Positions 1 through 5,425 are shown, numbered from the stretch's first letter. The stretch is DNA of 7,435 nt from an uncultured Treponema sp. (GCA_946611835.1 CAMOEE010000127.1:1-7435); one strand, 5' to 3'. The notes: generated by a model from the sequence alone, not told the origin. Numbers and translations are program-made.

Positions 1-291
1 AGTTCCTTTTACTTGCTTACCATTCAGCCACCATTCTTCATAGTTATCCACAACATCAATAATGGCGGGTTCTGTTTCGCAATGCAGAACACCGTTTCTC
101 CAGTGTTCGATGTGTGTTGAGTCTGCGGTTAAAATAGCTGGAATTAAAGTTCCATCCTCAGAAACTTCATCGTTTAGAAGTCCATCTTTGATTGTTATTG
201 TAAAAACACCCTCGATGGTATATTTTCCGTTTGCGAGTCTATTGTCAGAAAGTAAAATCCTCTGATGTTGATATGATTTGAAACTTTTCAT
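1..291 (-). CDS. W-x-N-G repeat protein, partial (3' end beyond window)
   Basis: This reading frame is open from the ATG at 291 to the left edge, giving the first 97 residues of a longer protein; no stop is seen. A good ribosome site (GGAGAA, five bases before the ATG) supports the start. The visible sequence has the degenerate repeat style of MORN-2/YwqK-like antitoxin-type repeats: EHWRNGVLHC, then TEPAII, then EEWWLNGKQV, matching the general pattern YWxNG...HxxxxPA...EWWxNGK. It lies 24 bases after the upstream gene (316-687), which has the same repeat style, so the two are very likely one transcript. No signal peptide or membrane segment is visible, so a cytoplasmic protein is likely. 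Related repeat proteins occur in immunity or antitoxin contexts, but this particular role is inferred only. Confident as a gene, moderate on repeat type, no confidence on function. Confidence 0.8.
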   Translation of the reverse strand, partial: MKSFKSYQHQRILLSDNRLANGKYTIEGVFTITIKDGLLNDEVSEDGTLIPAILTADSTHIEHWRNGVLHCETEPAIIDVVDNYEEWWLNGKQVKGT

Positions 292-315
292 AGCGTTCTC
301 CTGTGTCAATTTCTT

Positions 316-687
316 TTAATCTGAATTTTTCGTTTTTGAATAATCTTTCATGATTTTGTAAGGCAAGCCGTCTTTCCAGTATTCTCTGACATCCTTTTCT
401 TCATCAGCGACTTCTATGACCAGTCCGTTCTGCCAGTATTCCCAGTGCATTGGATATTCAACTGCCGGTAAGTCATTTTCCGAATGAATAAGCCCATTCT
501 TGAAAGTGTAAATTACCAGCACTTCTTTTCCGTTGATTGTTTCGACACGGGAATGTCGGCCTTCAAGGATTTCTCCGCCTGCGCAGAACTGTTCAAACTG
601 ATAGTCTTTGCATAGAGATACAGACTGCTGATAAAGTTCATTTTTTTTGAATCCTTCTTTTAAATTTCTGATTTCTTCTTCTGACAT
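316..687 (-). CDS. W-x-N-G repeat protein, 123 aa
   Basis: The frame also offers an ATG at 741, but the ATG at 687 has a GGAGG ribosome site five bases upstream, and the predicted promoter (749-776) would start transcription near 742, almost at the earlier ATG. I therefore choose 687 (protein begins MSEEEIRN). The N-terminal third is charged and helical. The C-terminal half carries repeats: FKNGLIHSENDLPAVEY, then EYWQNGLVIEV, then EYWKDGLPYKI. This is the same W-x-N/D-G plus H-x-x-x-x-PA pattern as the next gene downstream (1-291), so the pair looks like diverged relatives in one operon. No signal peptide or membrane segment is seen. Such repeats are found in MORN-2/YwqK-like families, often near toxin-immunity loci; no catalytic motif is visible. 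The function is unknown. Confidence 0.85.
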   Translation of the reverse strand: MSEEEIRNLKEGFKKNELYQQSVSLCKDYQFEQFCAGGEILEGRHSRVETINGKEVLVIYTFKNGLIHSENDLPAVEYPMHWEYWQNGLVIEVADEEKDVREYWKDGLPYKIMKDYSKTKNSD

Positions 688-748
688 AACGCCTCCTTGT
701 ATATCATGCACATTGTTTTCGAGCCACTTCGTAAGCCCCATAATCGGA

Positions 749-776
749 ATTTAACGCTAATTATTTGATTTGTCAA
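749..776 (-). promoter_or_regulatory. sigma70-type promoter of the W-x-N-G gene pair
   Basis: On the minus strand there is a perfect -35 TTGACA (776-771), a 16-base spacer and TTAAAT (754-749) as -10. The predicted start near 742 gives a leader of about 55 nt before the ATG at 687 and argues against the ATG at 741. Unlike the four promoters with the TTAAAG/CTTTAA palindrome, no such repeat abuts this one. Confidence 0.55.
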
Positions 777-840
777 TCTGTTTTTTCAAGTTGTTCGGAA
801 AGAAACACGCAATTTATGCCACTTATTCTTTTTTCCAGTT

Positions 841-885
841 TTAAAGTATTACTTTAATGACGAAGAACAGATATGAAATTAGAAT
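841..885 (+). promoter_or_regulatory. Palindromic promoter module, copy 1 (drives the 121-aa gene)
   Basis: TTAAAG-TATTA-CTTTAA (841-857) is followed after 22 bases by TAGAAT (880-885). ATGACG (857-862) with a 17-base spacer, or TGACGA with 16, can serve as -35. The predicted start is near 892, giving a leader of about 109 nt before the ATG at 1001. The 21 bases 841-861 are identical to 2401-2421. The spacing between palindrome and -10 is the same in all four copies in this window, which makes chance unlikely. The palindrome could be an operator or activator site abutting the -35 region. Confidence 0.6.
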
Positions 886-891
886 AACAGA

Positions 892-1000
892 TATAGTCCC
901 AAGGTCGTCACGGGCGTAAAGATTGGGGGCGTTCTATAAGAATGATACATCAATCGTCTTGGGTGTTTGTGGCAAGATTCTTATTATGTGAGGAATTAAT
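892..1000 (+). promoter_or_regulatory. Structured 5' leader before the 121-aa gene
   Basis: The 313 bases between the genes at 687 and 1001 hold two outward promoters and this leader. It contains nested inverted repeats: CCCAAG (898-903) with CTTGGG (958-963), inside it GATTG (921-925) with CAATC (951-955), and in the centre TTCT-ATA-AGAA (932-942). The outer stem can extend with two G-U pairs. The ribosome site GAGGA (990-994) lies just outside. It could be a cis-regulatory RNA, a transcript-stabilising fold or a recombination remnant; it matches no riboswitch class I recognise. There is no coding sequence here that I can support. Confidence 0.35.
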
Positions 1001-1366
1001 ATGCAACGACCTATGATTTATGATGAGCATAACGGTGTCGTAAGAACGGCAGACAGGAAAGGTTTCGGGATTATTGATGCTGGTTATTATGTTGATGAAA
1101 ACCGTCATCAGCTGAAAATCTGCAAAAATGTAAAAAATCGGGAAAGCGACCTCTTAGATTTTTGCAGGGATTTTATATTACATTTCGGCGTTGCTCCAAA
1201 TACCGTGAAAGCAAACGAAGTCGCATTAAAGTCAGTTTCTGAAAAGTGTTATAATGCGCATGAGAAGATTTTCGAAATAGGCGAATTCAAGATGAAAGTA
1301 GATTTACTTGACCCAGAATGCAGAGATGATTTCCTTGAAATCTCGTTTAAGGTGCAGGCTAAGTAA
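1001..1366 (+). CDS. Hypothetical protein, 121 aa
   Basis: The start is supported by GAGGA six bases before the ATG. I do not recognise the family. The protein is soluble, charged, and has no signal peptide or membrane helix. Visible pieces are an N-terminal stretch with GFGIIDAGYYV that looks like a beta hairpin, a central helix around DLLDFCRDFILHFG (residues about 50-63), and a C-terminal strand-rich end (FKMKVDLLDPE, LEISFKVQAK). All Tyr codons are TAT, unlike the lipoprotein two genes downstream. A decayed copy of its middle part lies at 2705-2817, so the gene has been duplicated locally. It is the first gene after palindromic promoter copy 1. An AAAGC-ATT-GCTTT hairpin overlaps its stop codon and is followed by only four Ts, so it is at best a weak terminator. 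A gap of 109 bases separates it from the RHH gene. Certain as a gene by start, length and conservation of the duplicate; function unknown. Confidence 0.8.
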   Translation: MQRPMIYDEHNGVVRTADRKGFGIIDAGYYVDENRHQLKICKNVKNRESDLLDFCRDFILHFGVAPNTVKANEVALKSVSEKCYNAHEKIFEIGEFKMKVDLLDPECRDDFLEISFKVQAK

Positions 1367-1461
1367 AGCATTGCTTTTGGAATAAATTCGAAAAAACTTT
1401 CTTATTGTAGAGTTTGTTCCAATTAACTTGAAATAACGACTTTACCAATCAAGCACTATTC

Positions 1462-1487
1462 TCTATCATAAAAACATGAATGATAGA
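1462..1487 (+). promoter_or_regulatory. 8-bp inverted repeat over the RHH gene start
   Basis: TCTATCAT (1462-1469) and ATGATAGA (1480-1487) form a perfect 8-bp dyad with a 10-base spacer that contains the ATG at 1476. No clear ribosome binding site is visible before this ATG. RHH proteins often repress their own gene by binding such short repeats, so this could be an autoregulatory operator. As RNA it would be a hairpin with the start codon in its loop. Confidence 0.4.
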
Positions 1488-1670
1488 AATTGGGGCGGAA
1501 AAAGAGAAGGCGCAGGCAGAAAAGCGACAGGACTTAACATCGTGAACATAACGCTCACGCTCACTAAGGAAGAGGCTAAGAAACTAAAAGAATATGCCGC
1601 TCACGAAAATCTCTCCGTGAGTCGTTTTCTCGCCAAAGCCCTGCTCCTGACTCCAGAAAAAAAAGACTAA
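1476..1670 (+). CDS. Ribbon-helix-helix (CopG-like) DNA-binding protein, 64 aa
   Basis: The N-terminus has the motif WGGKREGAGRK (residues about 6-16), a basic, glycine-rich tail widely seen before ribbon-helix-helix domains in mobile-element proteins. It is followed by a predicted beta strand VNITLTLT, helix KEEAKKLKEYAAHE, turn NLS and helix VSRFLAKALLL, which is the order of a CopG/Arc-type fold. Such proteins bind DNA as dimers, inserting the paired strands in the major groove, and often act as antitoxins or repressors. No toxin gene follows; the next gene, 16 bases later, encodes a lipoprotein. The ribosome site is poor and a perfect 8-bp dyad spans the start, suggesting self-repression. 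It is a candidate regulator for the palindromic promoters of this window, but nothing in the sequence proves that link. Fold confident, targets unknown. Confidence 0.8.
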   Translation: MNDRNWGGKREGAGRKATGLNIVNITLTLTKEEAKKLKEYAAHENLSVSRFLAKALLLTPEKKD

Positions 1671-1686
1671 CAAGGAGATAAATCAA

Positions 1687-2385
1687 ATGAAAAAAACAAT
1701 TTCTATCATCACGATTCTTGCAATGGTCGCAATGAGTCTTATGTCATGTGCATCGACAAACCATGCGGTGGCTTACAACATCGTTGATGTACCCGTTGAC
1801 CCGGTTGAGGGTGCTAAGGCGGTCGTTGCTTACGAGAAAAGTGGAGATTACCTCTACACTTTCAAAGCTGTCAATTACGGAAATGCCGAGTGCGAGGTCA
1901 AAATCTACGATGACAAGTACATGAAAATCACTTATCCGCAGACTGGGGCTTCGTTCTTCTATTACTACAAATTCTACGGAGACTACCTCGAATACTCAGA
2001 GCGAAAAGGAATCTTCGGATATGCGGTATCTCTCACGACTGGCGGTGTCGAGGAAATCGTGTTCAGAAACACATTTCACGGAGCTTACAAATTCAAGAGC
2101 ATCGCCGACCAGCAGCAGAACGACAGGCGGTATGCAAATGGCTACATCACATGGAACACATTCCCTGCCGCACGACAGCCGGACTACCTGTATTTCCTTG
2201 AATTCTTCCAGTTCCGAGACAAGAAACTCTCAAGCTCGAAAGATACAGCAGGGAACAAGCGAGATTTGGCAGGAACTCTCTACTGTGCGATAAGCGAGAA
2301 ACCAAGATGGAGGGCAAACTGGACTTTCAAAGACGAGACAGTTTCAGACACTAAGACAGAAACGACGAATCTGACTGAACAGTAG
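1687..2385 (+). CDS. Lipoprotein of unknown function, 232 aa
   Basis: The start has AGGAGA eight bases upstream. The N-terminus is a typical lipoprotein signal: MKK, a hydrophobic core rich in I, L, A and M, and the lipobox SLMSC with the lipidated cysteine at residue 21, so it should be anchored in a membrane. The mature part (about 212 aa) is rich in aromatic residues (FFYYYKFYGDYLEY around residues 98-111, DYLYFLEFFQF around 175-185) and probably mostly beta strand; the last 45 residues are polar and basic then Thr/Glu-rich. I recognise no named domain. It follows the RHH gene by 16 bases and likely shares its transcript. Sixteen of 21 Tyr codons are TAC, while the two genes before it use TAT only, which hints at a different origin. 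Very likely a real exported protein; function unknown. Confidence 0.88.
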   Translation: MKKTISIITILAMVAMSLMSCASTNHAVAYNIVDVPVDPVEGAKAVVAYEKSGDYLYTFKAVNYGNAECEVKIYDDKYMKITYPQTGASFFYYYKFYGDYLEYSERKGIFGYAVSLTTGGVEEIVFRNTFHGAYKFKSIADQQQNDRRYANGYITWNTFPAARQPDYLYFLEFFQFRDKKLSSSKDTAGNKRDLAGTLYCAISEKPRWRANWTFKDETVSDTKTETTNLTEQ

Positions 2386-2395
2386 TTTTTATAAA

Positions 2396-2445
2396 TGTCA
2401 TTAAAGTATTACTTTAATGACAAAAACTATTTAATCAGTTAAATT
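2396..2445 (+). promoter_or_regulatory. Palindromic promoter module, copy 2
   Basis: A perfect 12-bp inverted repeat (2396-2407 with 2411-2422, 3-base loop) contains TTAAAG-TATTA-CTTTAA (2401-2417). After 22 bases comes TAAATT (2440-2445), a weaker -10 than in the other copies; ATGACA (2417-2422) is a near-consensus -35 with a 17-base spacer. It starts 10 bases after the lipoprotein stop, and TAGTTTTT/AAAAACTA flank it, so the hairpin may also help end the upstream transcript, though no T-run follows. A transcript from here would begin near 2452 and enter a region with no intact gene. Confidence 0.45.
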
Positions 2446-2704
2446 AGATATTGCCGTGGAAACAACGGAGAAATCCGCTAACTCGGTGTTTACCATTGAA
2501 ACTATTTCGTCCTGATATGTGCGAATGAACTTGTTCCAATGGTACTTGTTTATTTGCAAAAGCGCATAACTCGCATATATAGCGTACCCACTTTTACAGC
2601 CTAGAAGCTGACAGCACCCACTTGAGCGTATATACCGAGAAACTCAGGCGTGTTTCCATATTGTGCGTTCACCGCCTTTATGGTTTCTGTCGCTTCTTTT
2701 TTGC
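2446..2704. other. Intergenic region without a gene, several inverted repeats
   Basis: I find no credible reading frame here. It holds a run of possible RNA hairpins on the plus strand: CCGT/ACGG (2454-2468) competing with CGGA-GAAA-TCCG (2466-2477, a GNRA-type loop), GGT-GTTT-ACC (2485-2494) competing with the 8-bp pair TACCATTG/CAATGGTA (2491-2498 with 2537-2544), and an AGGCG/CGCCT stem near 2647-2680. The phrase ACCCACTT occurs twice (near 2585 and 2616). It lies between promoter copy 2 and the gene remnant at 2705, so it may be the decayed leader of a lost gene. Confidence 0.35.
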
Positions 2705-2817
2705 CCTCTTAGATTCCTGCAGGGATTTTATATTACATTTCGCGTTGCTCCAAATACTGTAAAAGCAACCGAAGTCGCATTAAAGTCTATTCCTGAAAAG
2801 TGCTATAATCATGCATA
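2705..2817 (+). pseudogene. Remnant copy of the middle of the 121-aa gene
   Basis: This stretch aligns to 1150-1262 with only a few substitutions. Shared runs include the segment reading GCAGGGATTTTATATTAC and the segment GAAGTCGCATTAAAGTC. It translates as LLDSCRDFILHF, then after one lost base as VAPNTVKATEVALKSIPEKCYN, equivalent to residues about 50-87 of the intact protein. The single-base deletion (TTCGGCGTT there, TTCGCGTT here), missing 5' and 3' parts and an in-frame stop show it cannot make the protein. It sits between promoter copies 2 and 3, as the intact gene follows copy 1, so a promoter-plus-gene unit appears to have been duplicated and then decayed. Confidence 0.88.
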
Positions 2818-2822
2818 AAAAA

Positions 2823-2885
2823 AGAGCCAAGAAGTCCAGTGTGCTTGGGCAACAATTACCCAAGGGCTTAAACAAACTTGACTCT
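2823..2885. repeat. Nested inverted repeat
   Basis: An outer pair AGAGCCAAG (2823-2831) and CTTGACTCT (2877-2885), with one mismatch, encloses GCTTGGG (2843-2849) and CCCAAGGGC (2859-2867) around a 9-base loop. The inner CTTGGG/CCCAAG words are the same as in the leader at 898-963, in opposite order. It lies just after the gene remnant and 26 bases before promoter copy 3. There is no T-run to make it a standard terminator. Two-level dyads of this kind can be recombination sites or folded RNA; the sequence does not decide. Confidence 0.4.
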
Positions 2886-2911
2886 GATAAAATCTTACAT
2901 CAATTTTATGT

Positions 2912-2964
2912 CATTGTCATTAAAGCGTTACTTTAATGACAATGAGAATTTCTTGAATTAAAAT
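2912..2964 (+). promoter_or_regulatory. Palindromic promoter module, copy 3 (drives a likely small RNA)
   Basis: CATTGTCATTAAAG (2912-2925) and its perfect 14-bp complement (2931-2944) surround a 5-base loop and contain TTAAAG-CGTTA-CTTTAA (2920-2936). TAAAAT, a 5/6 match to the -10 consensus, follows after 22 bases (2959-2964); ATGACA (2936-2941) with a 17-base spacer is a 5/6 -35. The predicted start near 2971 coincides with the first paired base of the structured segment that follows. This is the most symmetric of the four copies. Confidence 0.6.
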
Positions 2965-2970
2965 AATAAT

Positions 2971-3116
2971 GTCGGTTATGTCAGAGATAGCCACTGCGGC
3001 TTTTCCACTGGAATTATGCGACAGAGGAGTACTGCCCTCTACCGACATTTTAGTAAGAGATTGGAACGAGTTAGTGTGCCGTTATTTGATGTGCTGAGGT
3101 TTCCAATCTCTTTTTC
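2971..3116 (+). ncRNA. Putative small structured RNA, about 145 nt
   Basis: A promoter (2920-2964) predicts a start at about 2971. From there GTCGGT (2971-2976) pairs with ACCGAC (3041-3046), closing a branched fold. Inside are three short hairpins: AGCC-ACTGC-GGCT (2989-3001), TTCC-ACT-GGAA (3003-3013) and AGAGG/CCTCT (3023-3027 with 3036-3040). A 12-bp terminator hairpin and T-run end it at about 3116. Promoter, closed multi-branch fold and terminator in this order, with no gene between, make an RNA gene likely. It is convergent with the minus-strand operon ending at 3117. An open frame of 39 codons (2978-3097) overlaps it but has no ribosome site, so I prefer RNA over a peptide. I recognise no known RNA family. 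Confidence 0.45.
3055..3116 (+). terminator. Terminator-like hairpin with T-run
   Basis: AAGAGATTGGAA (3055-3066) pairs perfectly with TTCCAATCTCTT (3101-3112) and is followed by TTTTCTTAT. The 34-base loop is longer than usual. On the plus strand it fits the end of the putative small RNA. On the minus strand it lies directly after the stop of the 3117-3803 gene and may stop that transcript too, though the T-run is weak in that direction. Confidence 0.55.
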
Positions 3117-3803
3117 TTATATTTCGTTCTCAAATGCCTTTACAATCAGTTTCCGTTCGCCCGGCAGAATTTCTATGGTAGAAAAGGCATCGACAATCGT
3201 TAAAGGAGCATTTCCCCTGTTTTCAACAAACAAATTTCTTCTTCCAATATCAAGGGAATAAAATTCGATTCCGCTATTGTTCACATACCAACGGATGTCG
3301 ATGGTTTGCCGGTGCTCGCCATCATCAATCAGATAAGTATCTGTAAGCATACCAATGTGAGGAAATCCAGAGAAAGTTCCTTTGCTACCATCTTCATTTT
3401 GATAGATGAGTGTCTGAAAGTAATACTCGCACAAGTCAGACAAGACCAGAAGCATGTCGTCTTTTGAAAGCGTTTGTGTATCAATCGGCTTATAAAATTC
3501 TGCCTTGATTTTTTCATAATCTGGAAGCGTGATTTTGGATTCGTCCTGTCGCTCAAAAAAGCAGGAATCAAAACTGCAATGATAGAGCGTATTCTTCGTT
3601 TGAATCAGATATGTCTTCTGCTCATAATCAATTGTGATATTTTCTACTGGAGATGTATGCCCGATTGTGTAGTCATAAATCCCCGGTCGGTTAAAAAAAA
3701 CGCCAAAAATGAGTGTGTAAGTCTTTCCGTGGTGTTCGATTGTATCTACATGCCAATTTTTGAGCGTGTTCTGAGTATAGGTTTGTTGTGTTTCTGTGGT
3801 CAT
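3117..3803 (-). CDS. Hypothetical protein, 228 aa
   Basis: Last gene of the five-gene minus-strand operon. The start has GGAGG seven bases upstream. There is no signal peptide or membrane helix; the protein is predicted soluble with alternating strands in the N-terminal half (KTYTLIFGVFF, NITIDYEQKTYLIQT), a central helix (DMLLVLSDLCEYYFQTL, about 117-133) and a strand-rich C-terminus (YVNNSGIEFYSLD, then IVDAFSTIEILPGERKLIV). The phrase IVDAF followed by four residues and IL also occurs in the 334-aa protein encoded two genes upstream, in a similar strand context, so the two may share a small domain. I do not recognise a family. Its operon position beside an ankyrin-like and a Cys-cluster protein makes an immunity-type role possible but unproven. 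Confidence 0.85.
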   Translation of the reverse strand: MTTETQQTYTQNTLKNWHVDTIEHHGKTYTLIFGVFFNRPGIYDYTIGHTSPVENITIDYEQKTYLIQTKNTLYHCSFDSCFFERQDESKITLPDYEKIKAEFYKPIDTQTLSKDDMLLVLSDLCEYYFQTLIYQNEDGSKGTFSGFPHIGMLTDTYLIDDGEHRQTIDIRWYVNNSGIEFYSLDIGRRNLFVENRGNAPLTIVDAFSTIEILPGERKLIVKAFENEI

Positions 3804-3862
3804 CGTGTGCCTCCGTTACGGGCCTTCAAATGTGATAAAATCTCAGTCCGGCTGTCGTTCTA

Positions 3863-3991
3863 TCATCTTTCATCATCATAAGAATCGTGCAAAGTCAGGC
3901 TTTCAGCGCTACCAATGCAAACGCCCTCTTCATCCCAAAAAAGTGAACTAGAATCTTTTGGGCACATGCGTATGATTTTCTTGTTATCCAT
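3863..3991 (-). CDS. Small hypothetical protein, 42 aa
   Basis: This short gene fills the apparent gap between its two operon neighbours. Its ATG at 3991 overlaps the end of the upstream gene by 8 bases (ATGGATAA contains the upstream stop). GGAGG, nine bases before the ATG and inside the upstream gene, is a good ribosome site. The peptide starts MDNKKIIRMCPKDSSS and continues with LFWDEEGVCIGSAESL before an acidic tail ending DDER. It is soluble, has two cysteines and looks protein-like rather than random. It may be the N-terminal part of a longer family cut short by a mutation, since 59 bases without a gene follow before the next start. Translational coupling with the upstream gene is likely. 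Function unknown. Confidence 0.65.
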   Translation of the reverse strand: MDNKKIIRMCPKDSSSLFWDEEGVCIGSAESLTLHDSYDDER

Positions 3992-4397
3992 GACGTTCTT
4001 CCTCCACGGCTTTTGCTAATGATTTTATCGCCTGAAGATACTGTTCGTCTGAGAATGTATATTTTCCCAAATTGTTTTTTCTTGCAGTATCCGCATCTCC
4101 GCATGTATTAAAATGAAAGATTGTCCATGACATAGTTCTGGGCTTCAGCCCAGGTTCAACAAGAGCACGGACAGAATCGCATCCTATATCTCCACAAGAA
4201 CAGCATGCAACGGGCGGACATTCATCGAAAGTGACAGAATTCAGCAAAGCCTCAAAATCAATGTCATACCAGCCGAGCGGTTGAAAACTGTCGAATTCAA
4301 GATTTTTGCCGTCTACAGTAAAGACATAGCCTTCTAACATTTCATCAGGATTATGTCCGAGAAATTTAATTTTCTTCCAGCCAAGTTCATTTATCAT
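3984..4397 (-). CDS. Cys-cluster protein, 137 aa
   Basis: A longer frame begins at 4433, but the ATG at 4397 has GGAGG ten bases upstream and overlaps the previous stop as ATGA, so I choose 4397 (begins MINELGWKK). The central cluster C60-x4-CC-x-CG-x2-GC (Cys 60, 65, 66, 68, 73) looks like a small metal site, probably zinc, and is followed by a V-x-W/F stretch (TMSWTIFHF). This resembles uncharacterised bacterial proteins that carry a CxCGxxGC motif before a W-x-x-F strand; I cannot name a family. The C-terminus is helical (SDEQYLQAIKSLAKAVEEE). No signal peptide. The 4-base overlap upstream and 8-base overlap downstream point to tight co-translation. Metal binding is inferred from the cysteine spacing only. 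Confidence 0.85.
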   Translation of the reverse strand: MINELGWKKIKFLGHNPDEMLEGYVFTVDGKNLEFDSFQPLGWYDIDFEALLNSVTFDECPPVACCSCGDIGCDSVRALVEPGLKPRTMSWTIFHFNTCGDADTARKNNLGKYTFSDEQYLQAIKSLAKAVEEERHG

Positions 4398-5398
4398 CTT
4401 AATATGTCCTCCTTTGCTTGTATTTGTCCGCAAAATAAGACTTGCGTTTCAATTTCCGTAACAGTAACACCGTTGCTTTTTGGAATTATTTTTTCAGGCA
4501 CAAAAACAGGTATTCTTATTGACCCCTCGTTTATCCAAACCTTTAGAAACTTCTTTCCCAAAAGTATTGTTTCCTCGTATTCAGAAAGATTGATTCTTGT
4601 CATTTTTAGCGGCTCAATTTTTGCAGTCTCAAAATTGAAATCCGAAGAAACAAGCCCTGAATCAAACGGATATGCCAGCCCCCAGAAAATATAATCATCC
4701 GTATGTCCTTCACTGAACTCATAAAATTGCAAAGGCTCAAAGAAGTTCCAAAAAGCCATATCGTCATTATGAGTACCTAATAATCCAAGATGTTCCGAGT
4801 GGTAGCAAATCATTCCGTTCGTAGGTTTTATCTTTGATTGCAGGATAGACATTGAAGGAAATGCATCAACAATCTCATAGTCACCGCCGATTTCAGAACC
4901 TCGTATGATTATTGTTGTTGTAAGCTCGTCTGCGTTTTGTTCGGCTTGAATTACAGTCAAAACTTCCAAATTGTTCTTTTCATCCTTGTTTATTCCGCCT
5001 TTGAGATAGGAAAAGTGACCGTTTTTGATGACGGAAAGCAAATGCTCGTTTAATTCTTTTTCTGGATTATCGAGAAAAATCTTGAACAAATTAAAATCTA
5101 TCGAACCTGTCAGTGATTTGCCTAAAAAGAATTTCAGCATATCAGTCTTTACGATTTCTGATTCTATTTCCCATAAAAGTAAATTATCATGAAGAGGAAA
5201 ATTCGTATGGTATTTTTCGTTGATGATTCTATAAAACTCAGGAAACTTTTCTTCGTTGATATACATATCGAGGTAGCAGAAAAAAGGGTCGGCAAAAAAA
5301 ATACCGCAATCAAATTTTTCCTCAATGATGTCAAAAATATCCCACTCAAGAGACTGAAATAATTTGTTCCAAGAGTATTCGAATTTTCCAGAAACCAT
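4394..5398 (-). CDS. Hypothetical protein, 334 aa
   Basis: Two starts are possible: the ATG at 5419, with only a weak upstream site, and the ATG at 5398, nine bases after AGGAGG. I choose 5398 (begins MVSGKFEYSW). The protein is acidic, soluble and without signal peptide. The N-terminal part (residues about 1-130) is helical with many aromatic residues (EWDIFDIIEEKFDCGIFF); the middle is strand-rich (LTTTIIIRGSEIGGDYEIVDAFPSM, split here by residues about 165-190), and a DDMAFWNFFEPLQFYEF stretch follows. The C-terminus again has short strands (IRIPVFVPEKII). It looks like a two-domain protein. It lies 27 bases after the ankyrin-like gene and overlaps the next gene by 4 bases. No family is recognised, and no catalytic motif stands out. 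Real gene, function unknown. Confidence 0.85.
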   Translation of the reverse strand: MVSGKFEYSWNKLFQSLEWDIFDIIEEKFDCGIFFADPFFCYLDMYINEEKFPEFYRIINEKYHTNFPLHDNLLLWEIESEIVKTDMLKFFLGKSLTGSIDFNLFKIFLDNPEKELNEHLLSVIKNGHFSYLKGGINKDEKNNLEVLTVIQAEQNADELTTTIIIRGSEIGGDYEIVDAFPSMSILQSKIKPTNGMICYHSEHLGLLGTHNDDMAFWNFFEPLQFYEFSEGHTDDYIFWGLAYPFDSGLVSSDFNFETAKIEPLKMTRINLSEYEETILLGKKFLKVWINEGSIRIPVFVPEKIIPKSNGVTVTEIETQVLFCGQIQAKEDILR

Positions 5399-5425
5399 AG
5401 CGAATTGCCTCCTCGTCATTTCATA

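Noticed and set aside
688..741. Upstream start of the 123-aa protein at 741
   Set aside because: It has no ribosome site and nearly coincides with the predicted transcription start; 687 has GGAGG at ideal spacing.
960..988. Promoter with TATTAT (983-988) for the 121-aa gene
   Set aside because: The start would fall near 995, after the ribosome site at 990-994, so the message could not be translated normally.
1365..1377. A fifth palindrome copy (AAAG-CATTG-CTTT) at the end of the 121-aa gene
   Set aside because: Only four bases per arm match, the outer TT/AA pairs are incomplete, and no -10 lies 22 bases further.
2021..2293. 90-codon frame inside the lipoprotein gene
   Set aside because: It is out of frame with a clear lipoprotein, has no ribosome site and a composition typical of a shadow frame.
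841..2944. The palindromes as repeats of a CRISPR array
   Set aside because: They are hundreds to thousands of bases apart, have no uniform spacers, occur on both strands and are followed by promoter elements. No cas gene is present.
2978..3097. 39-codon frame inside the putative small RNA
   Set aside because: There is no ribosome site, no membrane or toxin-like character, and it runs into the loop of the terminator hairpin. It remains a possible alternative but not a supported gene.
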